Assembly: GCF_039614715.1 (NCBI RefSeq)
Contig: NZ_CP154857.1
Coordinates: 868,001 to 932,000 of the forward strand
DNA: 64,000 nt
Source of the DNA: Microbacterium sp. AZCO
Lineage (GTDB): Bacteria; Actinomycetota; Actinomycetes; Actinomycetales; Microbacteriaceae
Direction of reading: 5' to 3'
A program made the position numbers and the translations under genes. Below, piece by piece: positions 35,381-43,439 of the stretch. Position 1 is the stretch's first letter, and the number at the start of each line of letters is the position of its first letter. The notes under the pieces were generated by a model. It was not told the origin of the DNA. It saw only the letters and a program-made list of their open reading frames with translations, and made no database searches.

Positions 35381-36112
35381 TTGTTCTACTGGCTGATGAA
35401 GTACATCGTGATCGGTCCGATCACGAAGGCGATCTGGCGCCCCTGGATCGTCGGACGCCGCAACGTCCCCGCCGACGGCGCCGCGATCCTCGCGAGCAAC
35501 CACCTGTCGTTCGTCGACTCGATCTTCCTGCCGCTGATGATCGACCGGCCCGTGGCCTTCCTCGCCAAGAGCGACTACTTCACGGGTCGCGGCATCAAGG
35601 GCTGGGCCACCCGGATGTTCTTCAAGATGACGGGGCAGATCCCGATCGACCGCTCCGGCGGCAAGGCATCCGAGGCATCCCTCAACACGGGCCTGCAGGT
35701 GCTGGGCCGCGGCGATCTGCTGGGCATCTACCCGGAGGGCACGCGCAGCCCCGACGGCAAGCTCTACCGCGGGCGCACGGGTCTCGCGCGCATGGCGCTC
35801 GAGGCGCACGTGCCGGTCGTGCCCGTCGTCATGGTCGACACCGACACGATGATGCCGATCGGAACGCGCCTCCCGCGGATCGTGCGGGTCGGCATCGTCA
35901 TCGGCGAGCCGCTCGACTTCTCCCGCTTCGAGGGGATGGAGGGCGACCGGTACATCCTGCGCTCGGTCACCGACGAGATCATGGTGGCGCTGCAGCGCCT
36001 CGGCGAGCAGGAGTACGAGGACGTCTACGCCTCGACCGTGAAGGACCGCCTCAAGGGCCCGCGAGCCCCGCGTAGCACGAAGCCGGTCGTGCAGGCCGCG
36101 CCGATAGACTGA
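35381..36112 (+). CDS. 1-acyl-glycerol-3-phosphate acyltransferase (PlsC family)
   Basis: Adds the second acyl chain in phosphatidate synthesis at the membrane. The 243-residue protein begins FYWLMKYIVIGPITKAIWRP, a membrane-associating helix, and has motif I NHLSFVDS near 47 (H-x5-D), GQIPIDRSGG near 87, and motif III YPEGTRSPDG near 115. TTG 35381 is accepted because GAGGAGG lies eight bases upstream; ATG 35396 is the alternative. The C-terminal tail is basic and Pro-rich. Its TGA overlaps the last base of the aroG -10. Confidence 0.9.
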   Translation: MFYWLMKYIVIGPITKAIWRPWIVGRRNVPADGAAILASNHLSFVDSIFLPLMIDRPVAFLAKSDYFTGRGIKGWATRMFFKMTGQIPIDRSGGKASEASLNTGLQVLGRGDLLGIYPEGTRSPDGKLYRGRTGLARMALEAHVPVVPVVMVDTDTMMPIGTRLPRIVRVGIVIGEPLDFSRFEGMEGDRYILRSVTDEIMVALQRLGEQEYEDVYASTVKDRLKGPRAPRSTKPVVQAAPID

Positions 36113-36116
36113 GCGG
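36105..36116 (+). promoter_or_regulatory. Leaderless -10 (TAGACT-N6-ATG) of aroG
   Basis: TAGACT (36105-36110) lies six bases before ATG 36117; its last T is the first base of the upstream TGA stop. No Shine-Dalgarno sequence. Confidence 0.6.
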
Positions 36117-37454
36117 ATGCTTCAGCAGCTCGACGCTCTCGACCACTGGCGGACCCTGCCCATCAAGCAGCAGCCGCAGTGGCACGACCGGGAAGCGGTG
36201 GAGGCCGTGTCGGCCGAGCTCGCGACGCTCCCGCCCCTCGTCTTCGCCGGCGAGGTCGACAACCTTCGCGACCGCCTCGCCCGCGCCGCCTCCGGGCGGG
36301 CCTTCCTCCTGCAGGGCGGCGACTGCGCCGAGACCTTCGCGGGTGCGACGGCCGAGCAGATCCGCAACCGCATCAAGACCGTGCTGCAGATGGCGGTCGT
36401 CCTCACGTACGGCGCCTCGATGCCCGTCGTCAAGATGGGCCGCATGGCGGGGCAGTTCGCGAAGCCTCGTTCGAGCGACACCGAGACGCGCGGCGACGTC
36501 ACGCTCCCTGCATACCGCGGCGACATCGTCAACGGCTACGACTTCACCGAGATCTCGCGCCAGGCCGACCCCGGCCGGCTGCTGAAGGGCTACCACACGG
36601 CGGCGTCGACGATCAATCTGATCCGCGCCTTCACGCAGGGCGGCTTCGCCGACCTCCGCGAGGTGCACTCGTGGAACAAGGGCTTCGCGCAGAACCCCGC
36701 GAACCAGCAGTACGAGCGCCTCGCGACCGAGATCGACCGCGCCATCAAGTTCATGGAGGCGGCGGGCGCCGACTTCGACGAGCTCAAGCGCGTCGAGTTC
36801 TACACGGGCCACGAGGGCCTCCTCATGGACTACGAGCGCCCCATGACGCGCATCGACTCCCGCACGGGCACGCCGTACAACACGTCGGCGCACTTCCTGT
36901 GGATCGGCGAGCGCACGCGCGACCTCGACGGGGCACACGTCGACTACTTCTCGAAGATCCGCAACCCCATCGGCGTGAAGCTCGGACCCACGACGTCTCC
37001 CGAGACGGCGCTCGAGCTCATCGACAAGCTCGACCCCGAGCGCGAGCCCGGCCGCCTGACGTTCATCACGCGCATGGGCGCGGGGAAGATCCGCGATGCC
37101 CTGCCCCCGCTGCTGCAGGCGGTCAAGGACTCGGGTTCAACCCCGCTGTGGGTCACCGACCCCATGCACGGCAACGGCATCACGACGCCGACGGGCTACA
37201 AGACGCGTCGCTTCGACGACGTCGTCGACGAGGTGCGCGGCTTCTTCGAGGCGCACCGCGCCGTCGGCACGTTCCCGGGCGGCATCCACGTCGAGCTCAC
37301 GGGAGACGACGTGACGGAGTGCCTGGGCGGCTCGGAGCAGATCGACGAGGCGACGCTCGCGACGCGCTACGAGAGCCTGTGCGACCCGCGCCTCAACCAC
37401 ATGCAGTCGCTCGAGCTGGCGTTCCTCGTCGCCGAGGAGCTCGAGAAGCTCTGA
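36117..37454 (+). CDS. aroG: Class II 3-deoxy-7-phosphoheptulonate synthase
   Basis: First step of the shikimate pathway (phosphoenolpyruvate plus erythrose 4-phosphate). The 445 residues are a class II (plant/mycobacterial) enzyme: FLLQGGDCAETFAGATAEQI near 63 with the metal Cys, KMGRMAGQFAKPRSSDTE near 105, DFTEISRQADPGRLLKGYHT near 142, VEFYTGHEGLLMDYERPMTR near 225, ITRMGAGKIRDALPPLL near 315, WVTDPMHGNGI near 343. Like Rv2178c it neighbours pknL, here convergent. Confidence 0.95.
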   Translation: MLQQLDALDHWRTLPIKQQPQWHDREAVEAVSAELATLPPLVFAGEVDNLRDRLARAASGRAFLLQGGDCAETFAGATAEQIRNRIKTVLQMAVVLTYGASMPVVKMGRMAGQFAKPRSSDTETRGDVTLPAYRGDIVNGYDFTEISRQADPGRLLKGYHTAASTINLIRAFTQGGFADLREVHSWNKGFAQNPANQQYERLATEIDRAIKFMEAAGADFDELKRVEFYTGHEGLLMDYERPMTRIDSRTGTPYNTSAHFLWIGERTRDLDGAHVDYFSKIRNPIGVKLGPTTSPETALELIDKLDPEREPGRLTFITRMGAGKIRDALPPLLQAVKDSGSTPLWVTDPMHGNGITTPTGYKTRRFDDVVDEVRGFFEAHRAVGTFPGGIHVELTGDDVTECLGGSEQIDEATLATRYESLCDPRLNHMQSLELAFLVAEELEKL

Positions 37455-37469
37455 CCCGCCGGTCGCGCA

Positions 37470-37485
37470 GCCCTCGTCAGAGGGC
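37470..37485. terminator. Short hairpin between aroG and pknL
   Basis: GCCCTC (37470-37475) pairs with GAGGGC (37480-37485), GTCA loop. It overlaps the last codons of pknL and lies 16 bases after the aroG stop. Confidence 0.5.
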
Positions 37486-39414
37486 GGCGGCGATGCGCAC
37501 CGAGATCTCGGTGCCCTTGACCTTCTTCGTGTCCGGCGCGGGGGTCTGCGACTCGACCTTGGTGAAGGGGTCGGGGAAGTCGTCCCACCGCTTGTCGTAT
37601 TCGAAGGTGAAGCCGGCGTCGGTCGCGGCCTTGCGAGCCTCCGCGAGGGTCATGCCGACGAGATCGGGGATCGGGTAGAGCGGCGGCCCCGACGACACGA
37701 CGAGCGTGACGGCGTCGTTCGGCTGCCAGCTCCCGCCGCCGTCCTTGTCGGCGATGCGGATGACCGACCCTTCCTTGACCGAGTCGCTCGTCTCCTCGGT
37801 CTGACCGGCGATCTGCAGCCCGACCGCATTGAGGGCGGCCGTCGCGTCGCCGACGCTCTTGCCGCCGACGTCGGGAACCGGTCCGACCGAGACCGACAGC
37901 ACCGCGGAGTCGCCCTCGTGCACGGTGCAGCCGCCGCCGCAGTCGAAGGCCGCCTCGCCCGAGCGCGGCGTGACCGTCGCGCCGATCGTGGTCTTGTCGG
38001 GCTGGTCGGTGAAGTACTTCTGGTCGTCGCCGACGCTCACCCGCGCGCCCTCGAGGGCGGCGCGCGCCTGGTCGGACGGCAGCCCGGTGAGTGCCGAGAT
38101 GGCGTGGTCCTGTGGCCCCTTCGACACGAGCACCGCCACCGCGGACGCCTTGTCGACGCGTGCGCCGGCGCCCGGGTCGGAGCCGACGGTCGTGCCGGCG
38201 GGTATGTCGAAGTCGAAGACGTCCTGCTGGGTCGCCGTCAGCCCCTCCTCGGCGAGCGCAGCCTGGGCCTGCTCGAACGTCAGGTTCGCGACGTCGGGAA
38301 CAGCGACCTGCGACCCGGGGCCCGAGCCGAACCACCAGCCGATGCCGGCCGCGAGCGCCGCGAGCACGACGACGAGCGCGAAGAGCCATCCGCCCTTCCG
38401 CGCCCGGCGCTTCGTGGCCTCGCGCAGCCGCGCGGCGTTGTCGACGTCGTCGATCGCGGCCATCGGTCCCGTGATCGCCGCCGGCAGCACCTTCGTCAGT
38501 TCGGTCTGAGCGCCGCCCTCGTCGCGGATGACGCTCGTGGGCGCCGTGCGGGCCACTTGGGGCTGGATGCCGAGCTCGCGCTCGATCTCCCGCAGGCGGT
38601 CGAGCATCTCGCGGGCATCGACCGGGCGGTCGTCGGGCGAGCGCTCGGTGGCCCAGAGCACGAGCTCGTCGAGCTGCTCGGGAACGCCGGGGTTCTTGAC
38701 GCTCGGCCGCGGCACGGAGTCGGTCGCGTGCTGGAACGCGATCTGCATCGGCTGCTCGCCCTGGTACGGCTGCTCGCCCGCGAGCATCTCGTAGAGCATG
38801 ATGCCGAGCGAGTAGATGTCGCTGCGCGCGTCGGCGGTCCCGCGCGTCACGAGCTCGGGTGCGAGGTACGCGATGGTGCCGAGCAGCTGCGAGCCCGTCG
38901 CGGTGTTGGCCGTCGTGGCGCGCGCGAGGCCGAAGTCGCCGATCTTGATGCGGCCGTCCTCGGCGAGCAGGACGTTCTCGGGCTTGACGTCACGGTGGAC
39001 GATGCCGCCCCGGTGCGCGGCGGCGAGGCCGGAGAGGACGGCATCCATCACCGTGATGGTCTGGGCGAGCGTCAGGCGCTTCTGCTCGCGCAGCAGCTCG
39101 CGGAGGGTGATCCCGGGCAGGTACTCCATGACGAGGTACGCCATGTCGCCGTCCTGGCCCTGGTCGAAGACGTTGACGACATGCGGGTCGGCCAGCCGCG
39201 CGGCGGCGCGGGCCTCCTGGATGAACCGGCTCTGGAAGACGGTGTCGTCGCTCAGGTGGCTGTGCATGACCTTGATCGCGACGCGCCGCTCGAGGCGCAG
39301 ATCGGTCGCCACGTACACGGTCGCCATGCCGCCGCGCGCGATGCGCGCGCGAACCCGGTATCGGCCGTCGACGAGACGTCCGATCAGCGGGTCGGCCTGC
39401 TGACTCGTGCTCAC
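37477..39414 (-). CDS. pknL: PASTA-domain serine/threonine protein kinase (PknL type)
   Basis: Membrane receptor kinase of 645 residues. The N-terminal kinase domain (about 20-280) has IARGGMATVY as glycine loop, Lys48 in VAIKVM, catalytic HRDVKPEN (Asp142) and DFG (160-162) with a Thr-rich activation loop (TTANTATG, 167-174). A cytoplasmic linker leads to one membrane helix (WLFALVVVLAALAAGIGWWF, about 348-368), then about four extracellular PASTA repeats, which bind peptidoglycan or lipid II. The second PASTA region carries a Cys pair in DCGGGC. GTG 39414 is six bases after TAGACT. The aroG-pknL-Rv2175c-idsA neighbourhood matches Mycobacterium. Confidence 0.93.
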   Translation of the reverse strand: MSTSQQADPLIGRLVDGRYRVRARIARGGMATVYVATDLRLERRVAIKVMHSHLSDDTVFQSRFIQEARAAARLADPHVVNVFDQGQDGDMAYLVMEYLPGITLRELLREQKRLTLAQTITVMDAVLSGLAAAHRGGIVHRDVKPENVLLAEDGRIKIGDFGLARATTANTATGSQLLGTIAYLAPELVTRGTADARSDIYSLGIMLYEMLAGEQPYQGEQPMQIAFQHATDSVPRPSVKNPGVPEQLDELVLWATERSPDDRPVDAREMLDRLREIERELGIQPQVARTAPTSVIRDEGGAQTELTKVLPAAITGPMAAIDDVDNAARLREATKRRARKGGWLFALVVVLAALAAGIGWWFGSGPGSQVAVPDVANLTFEQAQAALAEEGLTATQQDVFDFDIPAGTTVGSDPGAGARVDKASAVAVLVSKGPQDHAISALTGLPSDQARAALEGARVSVGDDQKYFTDQPDKTTIGATVTPRSGEAAFDCGGGCTVHEGDSAVLSVSVGPVPDVGGKSVGDATAALNAVGLQIAGQTEETSDSVKEGSVIRIADKDGGGSWQPNDAVTLVVSSGPPLYPIPDLVGMTLAEARKAATDAGFTFEYDKRWDDFPDPFTKVESQTPAPDTKKVKGTEISVRIAAAL

Positions 39415-39426
39415 GCTGAAAGTCTA
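39415..39426 (-). promoter_or_regulatory. Leaderless -10 (TAGACT-N6-GTG) of pknL
   Basis: Minus-strand TAGACT (39426-39421), six bases before GTG 39414. Confidence 0.6.
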
Positions 39427-39477
39427 GGGACGGATGCCTGAGAGCCAGGGGAGCGCCTCACCCGGCGCCGCCCGCCA

Positions 39478-40686
39478 TCACCCGTAGGTGGCGAGCCACG
39501 TGGTGGCCGCGTTCTCCCACCGCGCGTAGCGATCGGGGTAGGCCGAGATCTGCACCGCCTGAGCCGCCTGCGTGAACGTGAGGCTCTGCCAGCCGGGGAT
39601 GTCGAGCAGGCCGCGCGTGACCGGGCCGTTGGCGTCGTTCACGCCGAGGTAGAACGCGCGCGTCGCGTACGAGGCATCCATCACCTGCGCCTCCGTGCCC
39701 CAGCCGGCGCTCGGCCGCTGCTGGAAGAGGCCCAGGGAATCGCGGTCGCCCCAATCGAGGTTGCGCAGCCACGACTCCTGCATCGCGGCGCCGAGGGCGA
39801 TGGCGATCCCGCGATCGGGAACGCCGAGCTCGCGACCGATGCGGATGATGAGCTGCGCGTTGCCGATCTGCTCGCCGCTGAGCGCCGGCACCGGCTCCTG
39901 AGCCGGGGGAGCGGCCGGCGCGGGCGCCGTGGCCGCCGCGGGGACGATGCCGGGGATCGCGAGCTTCTGACCGGGATAGATGATCGACGACCAGCCGAGC
40001 TTGTTCGCGGCGAAGAGGGCCTGGACCGTCACGCCGTTGCGTTTCGCGATGGAGCTGAGGGTGTCGCCCTTCTGCACCGTGTAGACACCGGATGCCGCGA
40101 CCGGCGCCGAGGGAGCAGCCGGCGCCGCCGGAGCGGCGGGGGCGGCAGCGCCGCCGGCACCCGGGATCGACACCTTCTGCCCGGGGTAGATGATCGACGA
40201 CCAGCTGAGGTTGTTCGCGGCGAAGAGGGCCTGGACGGTGACGCCGTTGCGCTTCGCGATGGAGCTGAGCGTGTCGCCCTTCTGCACCGTGTACGTCCCG
40301 CCGGCGGCCACGGGGGCGGCGGGCGCCGCCTGAGCCGCGGGCGCCGTGCCCTTCAGCCGCAGCACCTGGCCGGGCGTGATGATCGACGACGACGTGAGGC
40401 CGTTGATCGCGAGGACGTCGGCGGTGCGCAGCCCGTAGCGCACGGAGATGCCGAAGACGGTGTCGCCGAGCTGCACGGTGTAGGTGTCGGGCACGTCGAC
40501 CGCCGTCGGCCGTGGGGCCGCGGTCACGGCTCCGAGCCGCAGCTGTGGCACGACGGCGGGCCGCGCGTCGCGCTGGGGCTCTGCGGCGCTCGCCGCGATG
40601 GGAGCGCTCAACAGGAGCGCGATGGAACCGGCGACCGCCGGAATGGCGGCGGTCGCAGCCGGAACACGGATGCCGGAGTGTCGCAC
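39478..40686 (-). CDS. Secreted three-LysM protein with lysozyme-like C-terminal domain
   Basis: Cell-wall protein of 402 residues. After a signal peptide ending about ALLLSAPIAASA come three LysM domains (near 85-130, 148-192 and 218-262) joined by Ala/Pro linkers. LysM 2 and 3 are almost identical (YTVQKGDTLSSIAKRNGVTV and VQALFAANNLSWSSIIYPGQ against the same with KLG). The C-terminal third (about 300-402) with IAIALGAAMQESWLRNLDWG and DRDSLGLFQQRPSAGWG resembles goose-type/transglycosylase-like folds with Glu in MQES as candidate catalytic residue. GTG 40686 with GGGGGGAAACTC upstream is chosen. An MtrA-type box lies upstream. Confidence 0.85.
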   Translation of the reverse strand: MRHSGIRVPAATAAIPAVAGSIALLLSAPIAASAAEPQRDARPAVVPQLRLGAVTAAPRPTAVDVPDTYTVQLGDTVFGISVRYGLRTADVLAINGLTSSSIITPGQVLRLKGTAPAAQAAPAAPVAAGGTYTVQKGDTLSSIAKRNGVTVQALFAANNLSWSSIIYPGQKVSIPGAGGAAAPAAPAAPAAPSAPVAASGVYTVQKGDTLSSIAKRNGVTVQALFAANKLGWSSIIYPGQKLAIPGIVPAAATAPAPAAPPAQEPVPALSGEQIGNAQLIIRIGRELGVPDRGIAIALGAAMQESWLRNLDWGDRDSLGLFQQRPSAGWGTEAQVMDASYATRAFYLGVNDANGPVTRGLLDIPGWQSLTFTQAAQAVQISAYPDRYARWENAATTWLATYG

Positions 40687-40754
40687 GAGTTTCCCCCCTC
40701 TGTGACCCCCACACCGTGTCACGGAAGTGAATCAGTGTCAACAGATGATAAGGA

Positions 40755-40769
40755 TGTGACCTCTGTTAC
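40755..40769 (-). promoter_or_regulatory. MtrA-like direct-repeat box upstream of the LysM gene
   Basis: Read on the minus strand, GTAACA-GAG-GTCACA: two GTMACA half sites nine bases apart, the spacing described for MtrA sites in Actinobacteria. Another GTCACA lies at 40706-40701. TTGACA (40741-40736) and TATCAT-like sequence sit between the box and the gene. It could equally act on the divergent Rv2175c-like gene. Confidence 0.5.
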
Positions 40770-40812
40770 TGCTGTGGCTCAACGGCGACGTACACGGGCC
40801 GCACGGGGATGA

Positions 40813-40824
40813 GATAGTGAAGAC
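40813..40824 (+). promoter_or_regulatory. Probable leaderless -10 (GATAGT-N6-GTG)
   Basis: GATAGT (40813-40818) lies six bases before GTG 40825; the first base deviates from TANNNT, and there is no ribosome binding site. Confidence 0.45.
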
Positions 40825-41175
40825 GTGACCGCTGACCGCGCGCCGCGCATCGACACCGACTGGCTGACCCTTCCCGAGCTCGTGGAGGTGCTGGGCGAAC
40901 CGCTCGGGCGCGTCCGACGCCTCTTCGACGAGCAGCAGCTCATCGGATCACGACGCGACGGCGCGCTCAAGGTCCCGTCCGTGTTCATCGTGGACGGTCG
41001 CCCGCTCAGCTCGCTGCGCGGCACCGTCTTCGTCCTCCACGACGCGGGGTTCAGCGACGACGAGGCGATCGACTGGCTCCTGTCCGACGAGGACTCCATC
41101 GGCATGGCGCCGATCGAGGCCCTCCTCGCCGGTCGCAAGAGCGAAGTGCGCCGCGTCGCGCAGGCGCTGGCGTAG
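40825..41175 (+). CDS. Rv2175c-family DNA-binding protein
   Basis: A 116-residue winged helix-turn-helix protein: DWLTLPELVEVLGEPLGRVR (about 11-30) is the HTH, followed by LFDEQQLIGSRRDGALKVPS and a C-terminal domain ending IEALLAGRKSEVRRVAQALA. Rv2175c of Mycobacterium tuberculosis is a DNA-binding substrate of PknL, whose phosphorylation blocks DNA binding. Here pknL is 1.4 kb away with only the LysM gene between. The N-terminal tail contains Thr2, a candidate phosphosite. Confidence 0.87.
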   Translation: MTADRAPRIDTDWLTLPELVEVLGEPLGRVRRLFDEQQLIGSRRDGALKVPSVFIVDGRPLSSLRGTVFVLHDAGFSDDEAIDWLLSDEDSIGMAPIEALLAGRKSEVRRVAQALA

Positions 41176-41184
41176 AGCCGCGGC

Positions 41185-42279
41185 TCAGGTCGTCCGCACG
41201 GTCGCCGCGCGTGCGAGCTCGAGCAGCTCGTCCACGGCGGCCTCGCCGAGGCGCGCACTGCTGAGCGCCTCCTCGGCCTCTCGCGAGTAGTCGGCGATGA
41301 GCGACTCGACGCGATCGAGGGCGCCGGTGTCGATGATAGTCGCCTGCAGCGCGGCGATCTGGTCGTCGTCGAGCGTCGGGTCGCCGACGAGCGCATCCAC
41401 CTCGCGGCGGGCGGGCACGTCGAGGCCCTCGCGCGCGTACGCGATCAGCACGGTGCGCTTGCCCTCGCGCAGGTCGTCGCCCGAGGGCTTCCCCGTCTGC
41501 GCCTCGTCGCCGAAGACGCCGAGCACGTCGTCGCGCAGCTGGAAGGCCATGCCGAGCGGATGCCCGAACGCGGCGAGGGCGGCGAGCTGCGCGGCATCCG
41601 CCCCCGCGAGGGCGGCTCCGATGGTGAGCGGCTGCTGGATGCTGTACCGCGCCGACTTATAGGAGGCCACCCGGAGAGCCCGCGCGGCGTGACGATCGTC
41701 GGGCTCGGTGAGGAACGCGGACTCCTCGGCGACGTCGAGGAACTGGCCGATCGTGACGTCGCGCCTCATCGTGGCGTACTCGCGCCGCGCAGCGGCCGCG
41801 TGGGCGGGGGATGCCTCGGCCAGGCCCTCTTCGAGGAGGTCGTCGCTCCACGCCACGAGAAGGTCGCCGAGGAGGATCGCCCCGGATCGCCCGAACGCGG
41901 CGGCGTCGCCGACCCAGCCCGCGGAGCGGTGTGTCGACTCGAGGGCGCGGTGCGCGGCGGGGCGGCCACGCCGGGTGTCGGAGTTGTCGATCACGTCGTC
42001 GTGAACGAGCGCCGCGACGTGGAAGACCTCGAGCGCGGCGGCCGCCGCGATGATGTCGGGCGAGAGCTCGGCGGGATGCCCGTCCGACTCGGCGACGGCG
42101 CGGAATCCGGCGACGCAGAAGCGCCCGCGCAGTCGCTTCCCACCGCTCAGCGCGGTCGCTGCGGCGTCGACGAGAAGGGCCGCTTCCGGGCCGAGTTCCG
42201 ACGTGGAGAACCGCACGTGCGAGATGAAGGTGTCGAGTCGCTGAGAAATCGCCGCGACCGCGTCCGGAGAGGGTGACAC
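41185..42279 (-). CDS. idsA: Polyprenyl (geranylgeranyl-type) diphosphate synthase
   Basis: Trans-isoprenyl chain elongation. The 364 residues have the substrate-binding GGKRLRGRF near 46, the first aspartate-rich motif VHDDVIDNSDTRRG near 91 (DDxxD) and the second LRDDVLGVFGDE near 247 (DDxxGD variant). The residues before the first motif, FHVAALVHDD, have small side chains at the length-determining site, suggesting at least C20 products; menaquinone, carotenoid or decaprenyl use cannot be separated. GTG 42279 with a leaderless promoter. Convergent with the Rv2175c-like gene, nine bases apart. Confidence 0.9.
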   Translation of the reverse strand: MSPSPDAVAAISQRLDTFISHVRFSTSELGPEAALLVDAAATALSGGKRLRGRFCVAGFRAVAESDGHPAELSPDIIAAAAALEVFHVAALVHDDVIDNSDTRRGRPAAHRALESTHRSAGWVGDAAAFGRSGAILLGDLLVAWSDDLLEEGLAEASPAHAAAARREYATMRRDVTIGQFLDVAEESAFLTEPDDRHAARALRVASYKSARYSIQQPLTIGAALAGADAAQLAALAAFGHPLGMAFQLRDDVLGVFGDEAQTGKPSGDDLREGKRTVLIAYAREGLDVPARREVDALVGDPTLDDDQIAALQATIIDTGALDRVESLIADYSREAEEALSSARLGEAAVDELLELARAATVRTT

Positions 42280-42291
42280 GGGCCTAGCCTA
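42280..42291 (-). promoter_or_regulatory. Leaderless -10 (TAGGCT-N6-GTG) of idsA
   Basis: Minus-strand TAGGCT (42291-42286), six bases before GTG 42279. It faces the TACAAT of the divergent DUF3040 gene. Confidence 0.6.
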
Positions 42292-42308
42292 GTGATCGAA
42301 CGCACGCG

Positions 42309-42314
42309 TACAAT
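42309..42314 (+). promoter_or_regulatory. -10 of the DUF3040 gene (TACAAT)
   Basis: TACAAT, giving a leader of about 23 bases with AGCAAGGGGG before ATG 42344. No clear -35. Confidence 0.5.
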
Positions 42315-42343
42315 CGACGCGACTAGGACAGCAAGGGGGATGC

Positions 42344-42712
42344 ATGCCTCTCTCCGAACAGGAGCAGCGTCTGCTCGACGAGATGGAACGCCATCTCATG
42401 CGCAATGACGCAGACGTCGTCAGCGCGCCTCGCGATGGACGCACTCTCAGCTATCGCAACATCGTGTACGGCACGGTCCTCGTCCTGCTCGGCCTCGGCG
42501 GCCTCATCATCGGCGTCTCGACCGACCTCATCGTCGTCGGTGTCATCGGCTTCATCGTCATGCTCGGCGGCGTCGTGCTCGCGGTCACCCCGACCCGCGG
42601 CCCCGGCCGTGCGGCAGCCGCAGACCCCGACAAGCCGGCCAAGCCGAAATCGACTTCCTCGTTCATGGACCGCATGAACGATCGCTGGGACCGCCGGCAC
42701 GAGGATCACTGA
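42344..42712 (+). CDS. DUF3040 small membrane protein
   Basis: A 122-residue protein starting MPLSEQEQRLLDEMERHLM, the signature N-terminus of DUF3040, found upstream of mraZ in many Actinobacteria. Two adjacent membrane helices (about 43-64 and 66-84: VLVLLGLGGLIIGVSTDLIV, then VGVIGFIVMLGGVVLAV) are followed by a basic, probably cytoplasmic tail. Function unknown. Own promoter and a strong T-tailed terminator isolate it from the dcw operon. Confidence 0.88.
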   Translation: MPLSEQEQRLLDEMERHLMRNDADVVSAPRDGRTLSYRNIVYGTVLVLLGLGGLIIGVSTDLIVVGVIGFIVMLGGVVLAVTPTRGPGRAAAADPDKPAKPKSTSSFMDRMNDRWDRRHEDH

Positions 42713-42737
42713 CCTCACGCCGACCCCCGCGTCTCTG

Positions 42738-42767
42738 AGCACCGACCTTCGGGTCGGTGCTTTTTTT
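42738..42767 (+). terminator. Intrinsic terminator with T-run before mraZ
   Basis: AGCACCGACC (42738-42747), TTCG loop, GGTCGGTGCT (42752-42761), then seven T (42761-42767). The only classical T-tailed terminator seen in the window; it closes the DUF3040 unit. Confidence 0.95.
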
Positions 42768-42828
42768 GTGCCCTCCGGGCCTTCGTGGGAGACGGGTCGG
42801 GGGTTCCGTGGTGCGTTTGGGTGACAAA

Positions 42829-42854
42829 GTGGAGGACTGTGGAGTAACGTGGGG
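42829..42854 (+). promoter_or_regulatory. MraZ operator: three GTGGRG repeats with 10-bp period
   Basis: GTGGAG (42829-42834), GTGGAG (42839-42844) and GTGGGG (42849-42854) repeat exactly every ten bases. This matches the direct GTGG(G/A)-type repeats bound by MraZ rings upstream of their own gene. GTGGGA at 42785-42790 is a distant extra copy. TTGGGT (42817-42822) with TGGAGT (42840-42845) is a possible promoter overlapping the sites. Confidence 0.8.
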
Positions 42855-42896
42855 GCCACAACCCGTCGGGGGCCGGACGAAGGGGGTGAGGTGCCG

Positions 42897-43328
42897 ATGC
42901 TTTTGGGCACGCACACTCCCAAGCTCGATGAGAAGGGCCGCGTCATCCTTCCCTCGAAGTTCCGGGATGAGCTGGGCGGCGGAGTCGTCGTCACGCGCGG
43001 CCAGGAGCGCTGCCTCTACGTGTTCAGCACCGAGGAGTTCGAGCGGGTCTATGAGCGCATCCGTGAGGCCCCCCTCACGAACAGGCAGTCCCGGGACTTC
43101 CAGCGCATGTTCCTGTCGGGTGCGAGCGCCGAGAAGCCCGACGGGCAGAACCGGGTGACGATCCCCCCGCACCTGCGCACCTACGCCGGTCTCGAGCGTG
43201 ACCTCGTGGTCACCGGTGTGGGCGCGCACGCCGAGATCTGGAACGCGGACGCGTGGAACGCGTACGCAGACAGCAACGAAGACGGCTATTCCGAGATGGA
43301 GCAGGAGGTGATCCCGGGCTTGTTCTGA
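42897..43328 (+). CDS. mraZ: Transcriptional regulator MraZ
   Basis: Ring-forming AbrB-like repressor or activator of the dcw cluster. The 143 residues match the family: [20 protein letters not shown] at the N-terminus, and the second half [20 protein letters not shown], the two DxxxR loops in each half (DEKGR, DGQNR). ATG 42897 is preferred over upstream GTG starts because it gives the exact family N-terminus; AGGGGGTGAGG precedes it. Three operator repeats lie 43 bases upstream. Confidence 0.95.
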   Translation: MLLGTHTPKLDEKGRVILPSKFRDELGGGVVVTRGQERCLYVFSTEEFERVYERIREAPLTNRQSRDFQRMFLSGASAEKPDGQNRVTIPPHLRTYAGLERDLVVTGVGAHAEIWNADAWNAYADSNEDGYSEMEQEVIPGLF

Positions 43329-43439
43329 GCCCTCGATCGTGACTCCCAGCCGCTCACGCCCTGGCGCACTTCCCCGGTGCCAGGTCAGAGCGGATGGGGA
43401 TCAGGGTCGAGGGACACCGTCCCCGACAGCCCCGAAATC

